From assembly GCA_964057225.1 (NCBI GenBank), contig OZ059894.1:6913131-6977130 (forward strand): a DNA stretch of 64,000 nt, given 5' to 3'. A model generated the notes under the pieces. That model worked only from the letters and a program-made list of their open reading frames with translations. It was not told where the DNA came from and made no database searches. A program made the translations under genes and the position numbers. Shown here piece by piece: positions 25,189-37,599 of this stretch; position 1 is the first letter of the stretch; each line of letters starts with the position of its first letter. The stretch is from Auanema rhodensis (taxonomy: Eukaryota; Nematoda; Chromadorea; Rhabditida; Rhabditidae).

Positions 25189-28100
25189 ATGACTCAGCAT
25201 GTACCACATTCAGGCGATGATATGATGGAGGACAAAGAATCTGAGAAGGAAAAGCTTCTGCCAGCTAATGAGCTGCCGAGAGCATCGTCTACAAGATTTC
25301 AAGTTAGTTCTGTTTTACATTTCAACTATAGTTTGTATTGTGCTAGTCTAACTTGTTCAACCACCTAACCTTGTGCCTTTGATGTGAAACATAAGCGGTC
25401 AACTGTTCTCTTTAAAACTTTGTTGTTTACATTCAATCCTCTGATTTGTTTTTGATGAAAAAAAGCACTAGCTTTATTCATAAATTCCCGAAAGAACTTT
25501 CGAATTTACCCCCATGTTATCTCTTTTTTTTTGGTGAAACCCAATGTATTTCGTTTATAAATATATATGTATAGTTACAAGCATTTTGCCTTTGCTTGGA
25601 CAAAAAAAAACATGTATCTGACTGAATCAATTCTTTTTGGATCTACGAAAACGAATATCCATTTCTATCATGAATATTGTCGTTTGAATTGATTTGTTCA
25701 GCTATGGCATTTTGATTATCTCTGCTCCAAATCCATTCCGGAGGCGCCAAGCTAAGCTTGAAACTTGGCGCGCACGATTTTTACGTACTGACCATGCATA
25801 ATTATTGCTCCAAAAAAGTAATTATCGATTTTACTATCTTTGGCATGCCAATTAAGCAGTATTAGTACACCTATAATATTCCCTAGTTTCCCAGCTTTCT
25901 GTTTCACATATTCTTTCGTACGAAAAAATCATTATAACTAGGTGGAGCTAGACTTGCCCGATATGACTACGGTACCACCGCGTAAGAACTCGCGGTTCCA
26001 GGTGTCCCGTCTGCCCCAAGCTGAGGACCACGAAGATGAAGCTGCCGTTGAAAATCAAGAATCCAAAGAAGATATCAAGAGAAATTACAGTTCTACTGGT
26101 AGATTTATGGTTCGTTTTGTAAAATTTCGTGATGGCATGTAATGCTTGATATATATTTAAGGTGACTTGTGAAAATGAAGCTGGCTCTAACCCCTCATTA
26201 CATCAAAAGAGTGAGAGTCCAGAATGTGAAGATGAGGATGAAATTGATGAACTTGACTCTAAACCTACGTTAAAATCAAAAGGAGTGAGTGTTATTTCTG
26301 AAATAATGAAGTTATTATCGAATGAATTATAGGTACACTTTTCTGTTGGTGATAATGAGGGAAAGAGAGAACTTTCAGAGACTCATACAACTCTTAATAT
26401 GAAAAGTTGGAGGTAAGATAATAGTTATAAGGGTTGTCTTTTCATAATTGTTTATTATTTAGAAACATGAGAACTATTGAGCATCCTCCTATCATGGATT
26501 TCTACCGTAATTCGGTTGATGTAGAATTCAGTTCTTCACGTCCATCAATGGCTCAACTAATCCACGGAGAGAAATCAGTTCCTGAAGATATGGCTTTTGA
26601 AGATTTCAAGGTATTTGTTCAATCTTAATCTTGTAATAATTATTTATTTACAGATTCATAATTCTGAATTAGTTGAAGGCCATTCCACACAGGATGTAAG
26701 GTCTAAAGTAGAAAAATTCAACCCACCCCCACAACAAGTAAGGAACTTTTCTCTCTATAGTATAAAAATTGAACACCTTTACAGGCTAGATCTAAATTTG
26801 GATGGGTTGAAGGAGTATTTGTTCGCTGTCTCTTAAATATTTTTGGTGTTATGCTTTACTTGAGAATTAGTTGGGTTGCTGGTCAAGCTGGAATTGGTAT
26901 GGGAAATAATTTCAGTTTATGATTTATGCCATTCTTTTAGGTCTTGGATGCGCTATTGTTCTTTTGGCTTCTTTTGTGACGTTGATTACAGCTATATCTA
27001 CTTGTGCTATTTGTACTAACGGAGATGTTAAAGGCGGTGGTGCATATTTCTTGGTATTTTTTGAATAAGGAAGGTGAAACTGTAATTATAAATGTTTCAG
27101 ATATCTCGATCTCTCGGTCCCGAATTTGGTGGCTCTATTGGTCTCATTTTCTCTGTGGCTAATGCTGTTGGAGCTGCAATGTACATAGTTGGTTTTGCAG
27201 AAACAGTCAGGTATAGGCAAACGTTTTGTAATAGCCTATTAAAATTTTTTCAGGGATTTATTGAAAGAAAATGATATGATAATCATTGATGGAGACATGT
27301 GGGATGTCCGAATTATAGGATTTGGTAAGACTTCTTAATTAATATTATCTGATCGTCGTTTTATAGTCTCATGCATTTTACTAATGGGAATCGTTTTCAT
27401 TGGAACTTCATTTGAATCAAAAATGCAGATGGGTTTACTAGTAATTCTTTTACTTTCTGTCGTCGATTACGTTATTGGATCTTTCTTTATTCCAACCGAT
27501 GAAATGATGAAACGTGGAGCCACAGGCTATAGCAGTATGTCTCGTAACTTCTAGACTCTTAAAAAAATTCGATTTACAGTGGATACATTCAAGGAAAATT
27601 TCATGCCTAGCTTCAGAGATGAAGACTTTTTCTCTGTATTTTCCGTATATTTCCCAGCTGCCACTGGAATTATGGCTGGAGCTAATATTAGCGGTGACTT
27701 GGCTGATCCCCAGGTTTTAGAAATAATGCCAATTCATAGTTTTATCTTAAATTCAGAAAGCTATTCCTATTGGAACACTGTTAGCTATCGCTGTTACTAC
27801 TGTCATCTACATTTTCATTGTGATTATGACTGGAAGTACTTGTGTTCGGTAAAAGTTCCTGTTCAGTATACGCTTTCAATTTTATTTTTCAGCGAAGCTG
27901 ATGGCCTCACGTATCCAATGTGGAATGGATCTTCCTTCCTTGCTCCAGATTGTTCTGCCAATGGAACTTGTGCTTATGGTTTAATGAATTATTTCCAGGT
28001 TTGTAGTTGTATTTCCAATTATTTTTGACGATTTAATTGTTCTAGGTTGTGGAAATGGAGTCTTGGTGGGGTCCTCTAATCACTGCAGGAATTTTCGCAG

Positions 28101-31071
28101 CTACTTTAAGTTCAGCTCTTGCCAGTCTTGTTAGTGCTCCAAAAGTTTTCCAAGTAAGACCATCCGAAAATTGAATTATTATGAAATTACTAATTTCAAG
28201 GCTGTCTGCAAAGATAGACTCTTCCCAAAGATTGGATATTTTGCTAAATCCTATGGGCCAGATGAAGAGCCCCGTAGAGCTTACCTCTTGGCTTTCATTA
28301 TTGCCTTCTCAATGATCGGAATTGGAGATTTGAATGCTATTGCTCCAATTATCTCCAACTTTTTCTTGGCGTCTTATGCGTTAATTAACTACGCTTGTTT
28401 TGACCAATCATTTGCCGATTCTCCAGGTTTGTACAATTGATTTTTAATAATTACAGTATATATCATTCTAGGATTCCGACCAAGTTTCAAATATTATAAC
28501 ATGTGGGTATCTCTTGCTGGTGCCATTCTCTGTATTGTTGTTATGTTTGTAATCAGTTGGGTAACTGCTCTGATTACATTCCTCTGTTTCGCCGCAATCT
28601 TCCTCTACTTACTTCATCGGAAGCCAGGTAAAACCAAAACTTATTCATATTGTATCGTATCATATTCAGAGGTTAATTGGGGTTCATCCACTCAGGCCCA
28701 CAGTTACAAAACTGCATTGGCTGGAATGATTAAGCTGGCCAATACTGAAGAACATATCAAGAATTATAGGTAAAAGAAAGTTAATTTTAATTTTTATTAT
28801 GTAGTACTGTTATAGACCACAATTCCTTGTTTTGACTGGTAACCCTGCTGCACGTCCATCTTTGGTTGATTTTGTTTATAATATAACCAAAGGAACCTCT
28901 CTTATGGTTTGTGGCTATGTTGTCCCAGTAAGTTTCGTTAGAAGTCTCAGAAATCTTTATCTTTTTCCAGTATCATCCATCTGATCGTGTATATTCCGTT
29001 ATTCGTAAATTGGACCATCAATTAAATGAATGGTTGAAAAAAAGAAAAGTGAAGTCATTCTATACTTCTGTTGCTAATCCAAGTTTAAGAGCTGGAGCTC
29101 AATCTCTTCTATCGGTATGCTCATGATTACTGTAATAATCATAACTCTTCTGTATAGATTGTTGGGTTAGGGCGTCTGAGACCTAACATCGTATTCGTAG
29201 GATTCAAATGTAACTGGTACATGGGTGGTCCAACCGAAGAGCGATTATATGATCTTAACGAATATTTTGGAACAATTCAGTACGATTATTCGTATTTAAT
29301 GAAAGTAATAACATAAGTGTTACAGAGATGCTTTTGATAACGGTATGGGTGTATGTGTTCTCCGCAATGGTGACATGGGTCTCGACTTCTCCGAAGCTAT
29401 GAAGATGTTGAATGTTGGGGAAAGTGACCGCTTCAAATTGCCAGATGTGAACAAGGACGATATAAAAAGGTAAAGTTGTATTAAAGCTTCTCAATAATAG
29501 CAACATGTACAGCTCTCCCGAAGTCAGTTCTGAAAAGAACGAAAAAGAATTGGAATCAAATGGTGTAGCCAACCTGGTAGTAAACGAGACTGATGAGAGT
29601 TCAAGTAAGAACATTTATCTCTTTTTTGGATAAATAGCATTGATTTGTTTTCTAAATATTTAGCATTACAACATAAAGATAGCGCTAGAAGTATGGAAAA
29701 TTTTGCTCGCATGAGCCATCATTATATAGAGGGTACATTAGATGTTGTGTTGTGAAAAACTGTTGTGTTTATAAGCTCTATTTTACAAAATTTAAAATTT
29801 GCGGCGCCTTTTTTGTTCTATATTTATATATAATTTCAATTATTTTTAAATTTCAATTTTATTTAGCTTCCAACTCATTGGCTGATAATTTCCCATTCGA
29901 AGATGAGGTATTAAATTTAATCTTTAACTTATTCTTTTATGATTGTAGGAGCAGCCAAATGAAAATGGGGAAGAGGATCAGACTCCAGAAAACTCATACG
30001 ATGTTGAAAACGGACAACCAAATGTTAGCGATGACTTTAAGCGTCAGCATACTTTCTCACTGCGTCGTAGAAAGTAAGTTCCTTGTTATCTGTTGTCCCT
30101 TGGGGGAATTAGTCTTCTGTCTTTATCTTTAAAGGTTTTTTGAAAAAGTCAAGCGAATTTCACAGGATACCAAGTATGTCAATTGTAGTGTTGTGGTTGT
30201 CCTGTCATACATGCTTTTATATATTCAGTTGCTTGTGTTACATAATTATAATTTCCAGTTCTCGCAGACCAACGATGGAACAGAAAGCTCTTCTTGCATC
30301 CATTTGTCGTTTCCAAAGAAGAGTCTCTAAGCCCGTAAGTTTGAGTTTGACTTTTGCCTAATATATGTTTCAAAAATTCAGGGCACCATTGATGTGTGGT
30401 GGCTTTATGATGACGGTGGACTTACTCTTCTTATTCCTCATTTATTAACTATTCCTAAAAGTTATCTGGAGGTAAAATTAAGACGTTCTGTTTTCTTTTC
30501 ATCATCTATCCATTTTTAGGGTTCCAAACTTAGAGTTTTCACTATTTCCACTAGTACCAGAACTATGGAGCAAGAACAAAGAGGAATGGCCGCCCTTTTG
30601 TCTAAATTCCGCATTGACTTTTCGGATGTTTCTGTGATTGCTGATATTGGAAAGAAGCCTATGCCTGATACGTAAGTTATATTTGAAAATTTATGAAAAT
30701 TTCAAATTTATTTGTAGTATGGAACGATGGGAGAAACTTATCAACCCTTGGATCGCACCAGATGGTGAATGTCCAAACGGTATGACCTCGAGAAGTGAGC
30801 TTGATGCTCAGAAAGAAAAAACTTGGAGACAATTACGTGCCGCTGAATTACTAAAGAAGCATTCCCAAAATGCCGATTTGATTGTTATGTAAGTTCAAGA
30901 AATTTAATTATTAATGACAACTTGCTAATTCACAGGACTCTCCCCGTACCACGTAAAGGTCTTGTAAGTGCAGCTTTGTACATGTCGTGGCTTGATATTA
31001 TGACTCGTGGCTTACCTCCCACATTGTTCGTACGCGGTAATCAGACTTCCGTTCTCACTTTCTATTCTTAA
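25189..31071 (+). CDS. nkcc-1: Na-K-2Cl cotransporter (SLC12A1/2 type)
   Basis: Thirty-two exons join in frame to about 1241 residues, from ATG 25189 to TAA 31069-31071. The protein moves Na, K and Cl together across the plasma membrane and so sets cell volume and chloride level. The N-terminal tail has three RFxV motifs for SPAK/OSR1-type kinases (RFQV, RFQV, RFMV) and a phospho-regulatory segment ([16 protein letters not shown]) equivalent to the activating threonine region of vertebrate NKCC. Twelve membrane segments follow, beginning [20 protein letters not shown], with a glycosylation-prone, cysteine-bearing outer loop ([16 protein letters not shown]). The C-terminus ends [13 protein letters not shown], as in NKCC, not KCC. 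Main tail exons are 25189-25302, 25942-26109, 26162-26284, 26333-26412, 26463-26610 and 26654-26737. The last exon is 30936-31071. Confidence 0.95.
25744..25771. repeat. Inverted repeat (8-bp stem, 12-nt loop) in nkcc-1 intron 1
   Basis: GCGCCAAG at 25744-25751 is matched by CTTGGCGC at 25764-25771. It is GC-rich in an AT-rich intron. The right arm contains TTGGCGCG, which resembles an E2F-type site. Function is unknown. Confidence 0.6.
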
Positions 31072-31368
31072 AATATTTGATTGTTTTGTGTTATACATAT
31101 ACATTTTCTCTATTTTCTCAACAAATGCTCATTCCATTCATTATTGACCGTAGATCATAATATTACCACATCCGTTGGCTTATTTATTTTGATAGAAAAA
31201 AAGTGAAATTATTAATAGATAACTAAGATTGAGCATGTTCACATGAAATGTTGTAATTTAACCGTGATCTTGTTAATTCGTGCCTTCTAGATATTTTTGT
31301 TGTTAATTTTTTAAAGAGATATAGTAATCATAATAAATTTATTGAATGATTTATTGTTCTTAAAAAAT

Positions 31369-32086
31369 TTACAGAAGATCTCTTTCTTCCTTGGGGAAGA
31401 TGGTTTCAAGGTTCAATACTCCAATATCGAAGATTTTCTTAGGGACTCCTCCGGCGCTGATGTATTTGTCGGGAATTCTGAACTTAACTTTACGTTGTCC
31501 GGGCTGAAATAATATAAAATTAAAAGGAATGAGTTGAATGCTGATACCTTGATTCCATCATCGCAATCGTGGTATACCTTGAAGACGGGATCGATGTTGG
31601 TCAGTTCTCTCTCAGATCCTTGAAGTTGGAAGCTTCCATCAGTAGCCGTGTATCCTTCGTCAAGTACATCATCTGGATCAGGTCCTGAACAAAGAAATAG
31701 TTGATTTTTCCCCAGTGTATTTCTGACCATCATCTTCATCCCACAGCTTAACCTTCACACCACTAGCTGGTTGGGGTCCGCACATAAGACGTCCCTTGAC
31801 ACCAACCGCCTGAAAATTCGACTATTTTGAAACAATACAACACCTTTGGGAATATGTCTAGTATGCAACCGTTTGAGCACGGAAAGCAAATTAAAATGAA
31901 ATGAACATAACTTTCAAGTTCAATTAGCATTCAACGAGTGAATTAAAATATTAAATTATATATTTATAAGAATAATCGTATATAAAAACCAATTTTATTT
32001 AATTTTAGATTATATAGATCAAATTCTACCTGTTGTCTCATGGCAACAGTGAAGCCGAACAAGGCAATCAGAATAAGATACCGCAT
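31369..32086 (-). CDS. Transthyretin-like secreted protein (TTL family), copy 1
   Basis: Four exons (32030-32086, 31728-31809, 31548-31684, 31369-31503) join to 136 residues. The signal peptide is MRYLILIALFGFTVAMRQQ. The TTL domain shows [30 protein letters not shown], the YHDCDDG motif and IGVLNLETIFP near the end. The two cysteines at CG and HDCDDG fit the disulfide typical of the family. These secreted nematode proteins resemble transthyretin; one member, TTR-52, bridges dying cells to phagocytes, but the role of this one is unknown. The 3' end converges on nkcc-1, 297 bp away. Confidence 0.95.
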
Positions 32087-33075
32087 CTGAAATGATAAAA
32101 AAATGAAATATCTCAAGAATATAAGACATGAATGAAACAAAATCTCAAATGAAATGAGCTATTTATCCAAAGGATTATGCAAGAAAGTAAATGTAAGCAG
32201 ATCTAGCAACCTATCAGACTGAATAGCAAGATGAATTTACACTTGTTTTATTCTCTACAGAAAACACAGCTGTTAGTAGGGATGGTCCATATGTTGTGTC
32301 ATCACTTCAAGATGGGGTTTTTCTATTTTTACAATTTGATCAACAATGAAACAAAGAACAGCTGTATTTTTACATAAACGATTGAATGTTGAATCTTGTC
32401 AGATTCCTTTTCCTTTATGTTTCTTTTCTTTAGTTTTTCTTTAAAATGCTATGATCAGAGATGAATATATATACAAAAAATTGGGACTTTTCTTGAATAA
32501 CATCACAGTAAAATGGAATTTATTAAGTTGATCATGCATACTACGATGCGACGAAGGTTGGACACGTACCGAATTGGACACGTACAGAAGTCATTATTTT
32601 GATTTATATAGCTATATATAAATATGTTTCTTTATGTATTTATATAATGCATTCTCATTCTGGCGTTGGTATTGTTTTGAACGAGAGCTTGAACAAAATT
32701 TAAAAGTATTAAATGTATCAGAGAGAGCACTCCCACTCGCAGAGATGAGACTCTGTATTTTCAGGTAAAAAACGCATGCGCTCTAATGTTAACTCCAAAC
32801 GATACCAGCCCCCTCATTCTTCTTATTTGTAACTTTGCTTTATTTTTTGAAATAACTTTTAGAAGCAAAGTATAAACTTTATACTTTTATTCATTTGTAA
32901 GCTTGTTCTATATATATAATTTGTTTTATTCTAGAAATATAAATACAATATCAAATTAAAAGAAATATAAAATACAACGAAATATTAAATAATTAAAATT
33001 TGAAAAAAGTTTGTTGTATCTGATCAAAACAATAGAAAAAAAGAAAAACTTGATAAAACGTTAAAAATCGTTGAA
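32087..33075. other. Region between a transthyretin-like gene and the chemoreceptor
   Basis: No exon is supported. It should hold the promoter of the transthyretin-like gene at 31369-32086 and the 3' end of the chemoreceptor. It is strongly AT-rich. Confidence 0.6.
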
Positions 33076-34353
33076 TCATGTAGAGACAGTTGTTACAAGT
33101 TGTGATGAGAATTGTGATTTTGTTGTATAGTAAAAACTTTTTATGTATTCACGATATTCTTTCAGAGAAATCATGTAAATGATTGGATTAAAGTTTGGAA
33201 ATATTGCCATTCCTAATGCCATACCAAATGCTATTTGAGGTCCCATATCATAATCAGAATATAGCATGATGAAAATAACGAATATTGGAAGATATACGAA
33301 CAGCAATATGAAACATCCCTGCAATCAATTTTTAGAATTCCCTCAGATGATAAGATAAGGAATTTAATTTGCACCGCAGACAAATGTCTGACATCTATCT
33401 AATCAATTATTGTTTTCTTTTGAGTAATTTAATTTTTTTCGAAAATGTACCTGAAGTAACAGCAATTTGAACATTTTTGCATAAATAATTTTTCTTTTTG
33501 TTACCAAATTCGTTTTCAATGTCTTCATAATAAAAAACGAAAATAATCCAATACATAGAACCACCATTACCATCACTATTACAGAATATATATGATATAC
33601 ATACTTTGTACTTAAAGCAGCCTACATAATGACGTCTTTTTGTGAAAACATTGTCGTATTTGTTATTTCTTACTGATAAGCTCAAGCCAAAGTGAGCTGT
33701 TTCTGACAAGTTTGGAACATCATAATTCGTTAAAGCTGGAAACGAATGTATTCTCGTAAGGTATTCATTTGGAGTAAGCATTAAACAATAAATAACTGCA
33801 GTAGCCGCAGCAGATAAGATGCATAAAATCGTGAATATTCTATATAAGTTCCGAATAGACAAGCCACAGATTGAAGGTCTAAATTGAAAGAATTTATTTT
33901 AATTTATATATTACAAAAGTCTCAATATGAATACCTGCAAATATATATAAATCGGCTATAAAAGGATGCAACGACTAAAAAATTCATGCTAATATATGAA
34001 AGATCAAGCATTACTAAAGAAAGTTTTCCATAAATGCCTTTTCCTGCATTTGTTGTTAAAATACATACAAAACTATGTCCGAACGTCTGACATAACTGAA
34101 AGAAATAGAAAGTTAAACCTTAAATCCTTTGAATGTCATATATGGGTGTATGTGGCTAACTTACAGGTAATGTTATCGTATATACAAAAGAGAATAAGAT
34201 ATCAAAAAAGATAATTGAACCAACTATATATTGAAAAGATGAAAACATCTTAGTCGGCTTTTTAATGAATATGAACAGAAAAACGAAATTTATAATGAGT
34301 GATGTTACACCAGAAGTAATAACTACTATTCGAGAAATTTGTTCAATACTCAT
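33076..34353 (-). CDS. Serpentine seven-helix chemoreceptor
   Basis: Five exons (34165-34353, 33935-34095, 33674-33878, 33451-33621, 33076-33318) join to 322 residues with no break. Hydrophobic helices are spread along the length: VITSGVTSLIINFVFLFIFI is the first, FTILCILSAAATAVIYCLML a middle one, and GCFILLFVYLPIFVIFIMLY the sixth. The seventh carries FPNFNPIIYMISLKEYREYI, the NPIIY-type ending of the nematode Str/Srh/Srd-like superfamily. A Cys in LCQTFG and the extracellular loop between helices 4 and 5 are present. The exact subfamily is not clear. It is likely expressed in a few sensory neurons; the ligand is unknown. It shares a 490-bp upstream region with the transthyretin-like gene at 34844. 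Confidence 0.85.
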
Positions 34354-34843
34354 CTGAAATAACGGACAATTTTAATGCTGCTTTCAAAGATTATGCAATG
34401 TTCAAACTGAAGAAAAAGGTTTGTATGGGTTGTCTGTTCAGGTAAAAATCAAAAGAGACGATGGACTGAGAGAAGTAATTGATACAAGTGGATAAAATCC
34501 CACTTATCGCCTGAATCCATTTTAAATTTTATAAATGAACGTGAAAAGGAGCAAAAGTTTTACATTCAATGAATTGAGTTATTCAACTAAATCGAAGGAT
34601 AGAAAATAATACTATATCAATTTACATAATTATAATTAAATTTTATTTTTTAAAGAATTATTGAAAAAAAATCATATATCAGATCATTTCAATAACAAAT
34701 GTCTGGAAGTCCATTATAACATGTTTTTGTTTTTGCAAATTTATATTTTTTTCTTTAAAACTGAGGATTGAAACCTTGTGTGTTATTGGGAAACTTCAGT
34801 TGTTTATATCGAACAGCTTTAATTCAATTGTTCCCCAATCGTG
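34354..34843. promoter_or_regulatory. Divergent upstream region of the chemoreceptor and a transthyretin-like gene
   Basis: The two start codons face away from each other across 490 bp, so the promoters of both genes must lie here or overlap. No clear motif was recognised. There is no coding exon. Confidence 0.45.
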
Positions 34844-35351
34844 ATGACTTCATATACTGTTTTTGCTTTTTTCTTATTTGCATGCGTCGGCAACTGCCTA
34901 AGATTTCAATCTTATGCTGTAAGAGGAAGGCTCATCTGTGGTACTAACCCTGCGGCCAGTGTTCGTGTAAAGCTCTGGGAAAAAGATAATGGTATATTCC
35001 TAATATGTTACTGTTCAGTTTTGTTTTTATAGGGCCAGACCCTGATGATGTGCTTGATTCAGGATATTCCGATAGTAATGGAGAATTCAGGTTATCAGGT
35101 TCAACAGCAGAAATCACTGCGATAAGTCCAGAACTAAAAATATATCACGATTGCGACGATGGAAATAAGGTTATGCTTTTATTTCGTCATATCTCAAACT
35201 ATCGGTTTAGTTGGGAAAGCGAAAAGTTCGTTTATTGCTGCCAAGATCATATATTGCTGATGGAAAAGTAGCTAAGAAAATGTATGATGTTGGTATTATC
35301 AATCTGGAAACATCTTATCCTTCGGAGGAAAGAGAAATAGTGGTAACATGA
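34844..35351 (+). CDS. Transthyretin-like secreted protein (TTL family), copy 2
   Basis: Three exons (34844-34991, 35033-35169, 35211-35351) join to 141 residues. The signal peptide is [20 protein letters not shown]. The domain shows [40 protein letters not shown] and [11 protein letters not shown]. It is close to copy 1 at 31369-32086 in sequence and in intron phase (first intron phase 1, second phase 0), so the two arose by duplication. It lacks the intron between the signal peptide and the domain that copy 1 has. Extracellular role unknown. Confidence 0.93.
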
Positions 35352-35601
35352 TTAATACAATGGTATCAATGAAGATGATAAATTGACTTTCTTTCTAAAA
35401 CGAGCGCCAATACAAATAAAAATTAGTAATTTTTGATTATTTCTTATTATTGATTTAAAAGTAATAGAAAAACGACTTTACACTATATACGAGATAACAT
35501 CAGTTGAACAAAACGCGAAAGAAATGAAAAACTGGTGAAATTTGGAAATTGAACTTACCGTTTTCCCTTTTTATTCGTATTTAATATTAGATAGCATTCA
35601 T

Positions 35602-36202
35602 ATGTATACTTCAGGTTAATAATTTTTATAAAGATATTTAAATATGAAATAAATTTTCAGCTTATTTCCAAATAGCTTTAATTGGTTGCTTGTATTCTTC
35701 TAATTGGTACATACAAGCTTTAAGAGATCAATCAATAGCATTGAAAGGCAGCTTACAGTGTGGAAAACAACCATTAGTTAATGCTTCTGTTTCTTTATTT
35801 GATAAAACGAAAGGTATGTTAGTTAGAGGTTGACATAATTTCGTAATATGATATTTAGTTGGCTTGAAAAATCATATTTTGGCTTCTAATGTTAGCAACA
35901 ATGAAGGAAGATTTTATCTAAATGGTAGTACAGCGAAGCTTCTCCCCTTATCACCTCTATTAGTTATATCTAATGGTTGTAAAGGAAGTGTCAGCTTACC
36001 TAGATTATTACTAATTTCATGAGAAATATTTATAGGAAGTGCAAATCAAATTGACGAATGCTAAAGGATTCATAACACGTAGTAAGGTAAAATCAGTTAT
36101 TGAAATTCTAAAGAAAAACTGTTGACCATGTTAAAGAGTGCAAACGAAATATACAATGTGGGCGTTATAAACCTGGCAGCTTGGAAGAACAACACAGCAT
36201 GA
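35602..36202 (+). CDS. Diverged transthyretin-like protein, copy 3
   Basis: Five exons (35602-35614, 35661-35813, 35859-35989, 36036-36086, 36137-36202) join to 137 residues. The first is a 13-nt microexon, MYTS plus one base, which completes a signal peptide ending near CLYSSNWY. The domain keeps the family outline (IALKGSLQCG, NNEGRFYLNGSTAKL, YNVGVINLAAW) but has lost the acidic DPDDVLD loop, and the HDCDDG motif is reduced to NGCKG. It carries an extra intron near the end. It follows copy 2 at 34844-35351 by 250 bp on the same strand. The microexon start is inferred from phase and splice consensus only. Confidence 0.7.
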
Positions 36203-37031
36203 TATAGAACTCGAATTAATACATTTAATAGATTTTATCCTTTTATATATAATTATATTGTTATCTAAAACATTATTCTTTTATAGCTCTTCTATAATTT
36301 GAATGTTCACATGTTCTCGCAAAATATACAGTCATGTGCAAAAACCCTCGGACAACTTTTAGAAACCCTTATATCTTTTCAGATAAACTACAAAAAACTA
36401 GAAAAAATATATTTTGATTGTTAAAAAACGATAATTAATTTTTTAAAAATTCAAAAAATCTAAAAAAATGATTAAAAGTATTTTCTGGAGTCTTCGAAAT
36501 TTTCATAAACAGCTTGAAGTCTTCTTTCATGAATTTCATGAGTTTCATCAAGACTTCAGAAATAATTTTTTCTAGAATGTTAGGAATACACTAAACGCCT
36601 TTTTTTAACAAGATAATTTGGTTGTACGTCTTAGATATTTTTTCACATGACTGTTGATATAATATCAGTTGCGTAAAAATTAGACCATATAAACATGAAA
36701 TCATTCAAACATGAAAAATGACTGAGTCATTGATAGAGGTTCTTTAGTTTTGTTCTCTCCATGATCATAAGCATTGTAAATCTGAGCGCTATTGAATATG
36801 CCGGTACGACAATAAATTATTTTAATATAAATACTTGATAGTGAACCAAAATAGCAATAAGCTATGTTTACTTGCTCCAGGCATGCACGACATGTACTTA
36901 TTGGAAACGATTCTTATCTCAAGCAATTTATTATCTAAGTCTGTCTGACACATTGTGACTGTGTATGAAAAATCTGCGTCCAATGAAAATAACTGATAAA
37001 AATTTCAATGTAGAAGAAGCTCAGTCAAGAC
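36203..37031. other. Intergenic region before the bZIP-like gene
   Basis: No exon is supported. This holds the 3' end of the diverged transthyretin-like gene and upstream DNA of the bZIP-like gene. It is AT-rich with runs of A and T. Confidence 0.6.
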
Positions 37032-37599
37032 ATGTCTGAATTACCGAATAAAACTGAAACTCTGGCAGTCCCAAATGATCCTTGTGTGAGTTTCAAAATC
37101 CATTTTTTTTTTGCTGTTTCCATTGAATTAATTTTCTTTTTTGTTCAGAATCAGAACAATATGCCTCTACCTTCAACATCTGCTTTTATTCCAGTAATAA
37201 AACCTACCTGTTTCGTTCCTCCAAAGAATGTTGAACCACTTAAACCAAATACTGTTGGATTAATTTAATACTTTTAACAAAAATAATATCTATTTATAGC
37301 CAAGGCGTGGTGCTCCACGACAATCATTGGAAGGCGTATCAACAGCTAAGGCAAAACAAAGAATTTACGCCAGATATTACAGACTTAAACAAAAGCAAAA
37401 AATAGAAAAACTTACTTCTTTAATACAAACTCTACAAGCTGAAATGCAAATTTATCGAAACAAATTGGATGAAAAAGATAAGATAATCGAGCTCTTGAAA
37501 CCATATTATTTTCTGTACTGTGCACAGCAGCCTACACAGGTAAACGAATTACAACCACCCGTTGCTGAACAGGTTGGAAATCCTAATAACTTATATTAA
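37032..37599 (+). CDS. Basic/coiled-coil protein, bZIP-like
   Basis: Three exons (37032-37085, 37149-37253, 37300-37599) join to 152 residues. The first third is proline-rich and polar. From residue 54 a basic stretch (PRRGAPRQSLEG, then AKAKQRIYARYYRLKQKQK) leads into a heptad-like helix with leucines and hydrophobics at about seven-residue spacing (LTSLIQTLQAEM, KLDEKDKIIELL). That order is that of a bZIP DNA-binding domain, but the usual Asn and Arg pattern of the basic region is not clear. It could be a transcription factor or another coiled-coil protein. The tail is Gln/Pro-rich. Confidence 0.65.

Noticed and set aside
29255-29712. Minus-strand open frames within the nkcc-1 C-terminal exons
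   Set aside because: They overlap well-supported plus-strand exons that carry conserved NKCC sequence.
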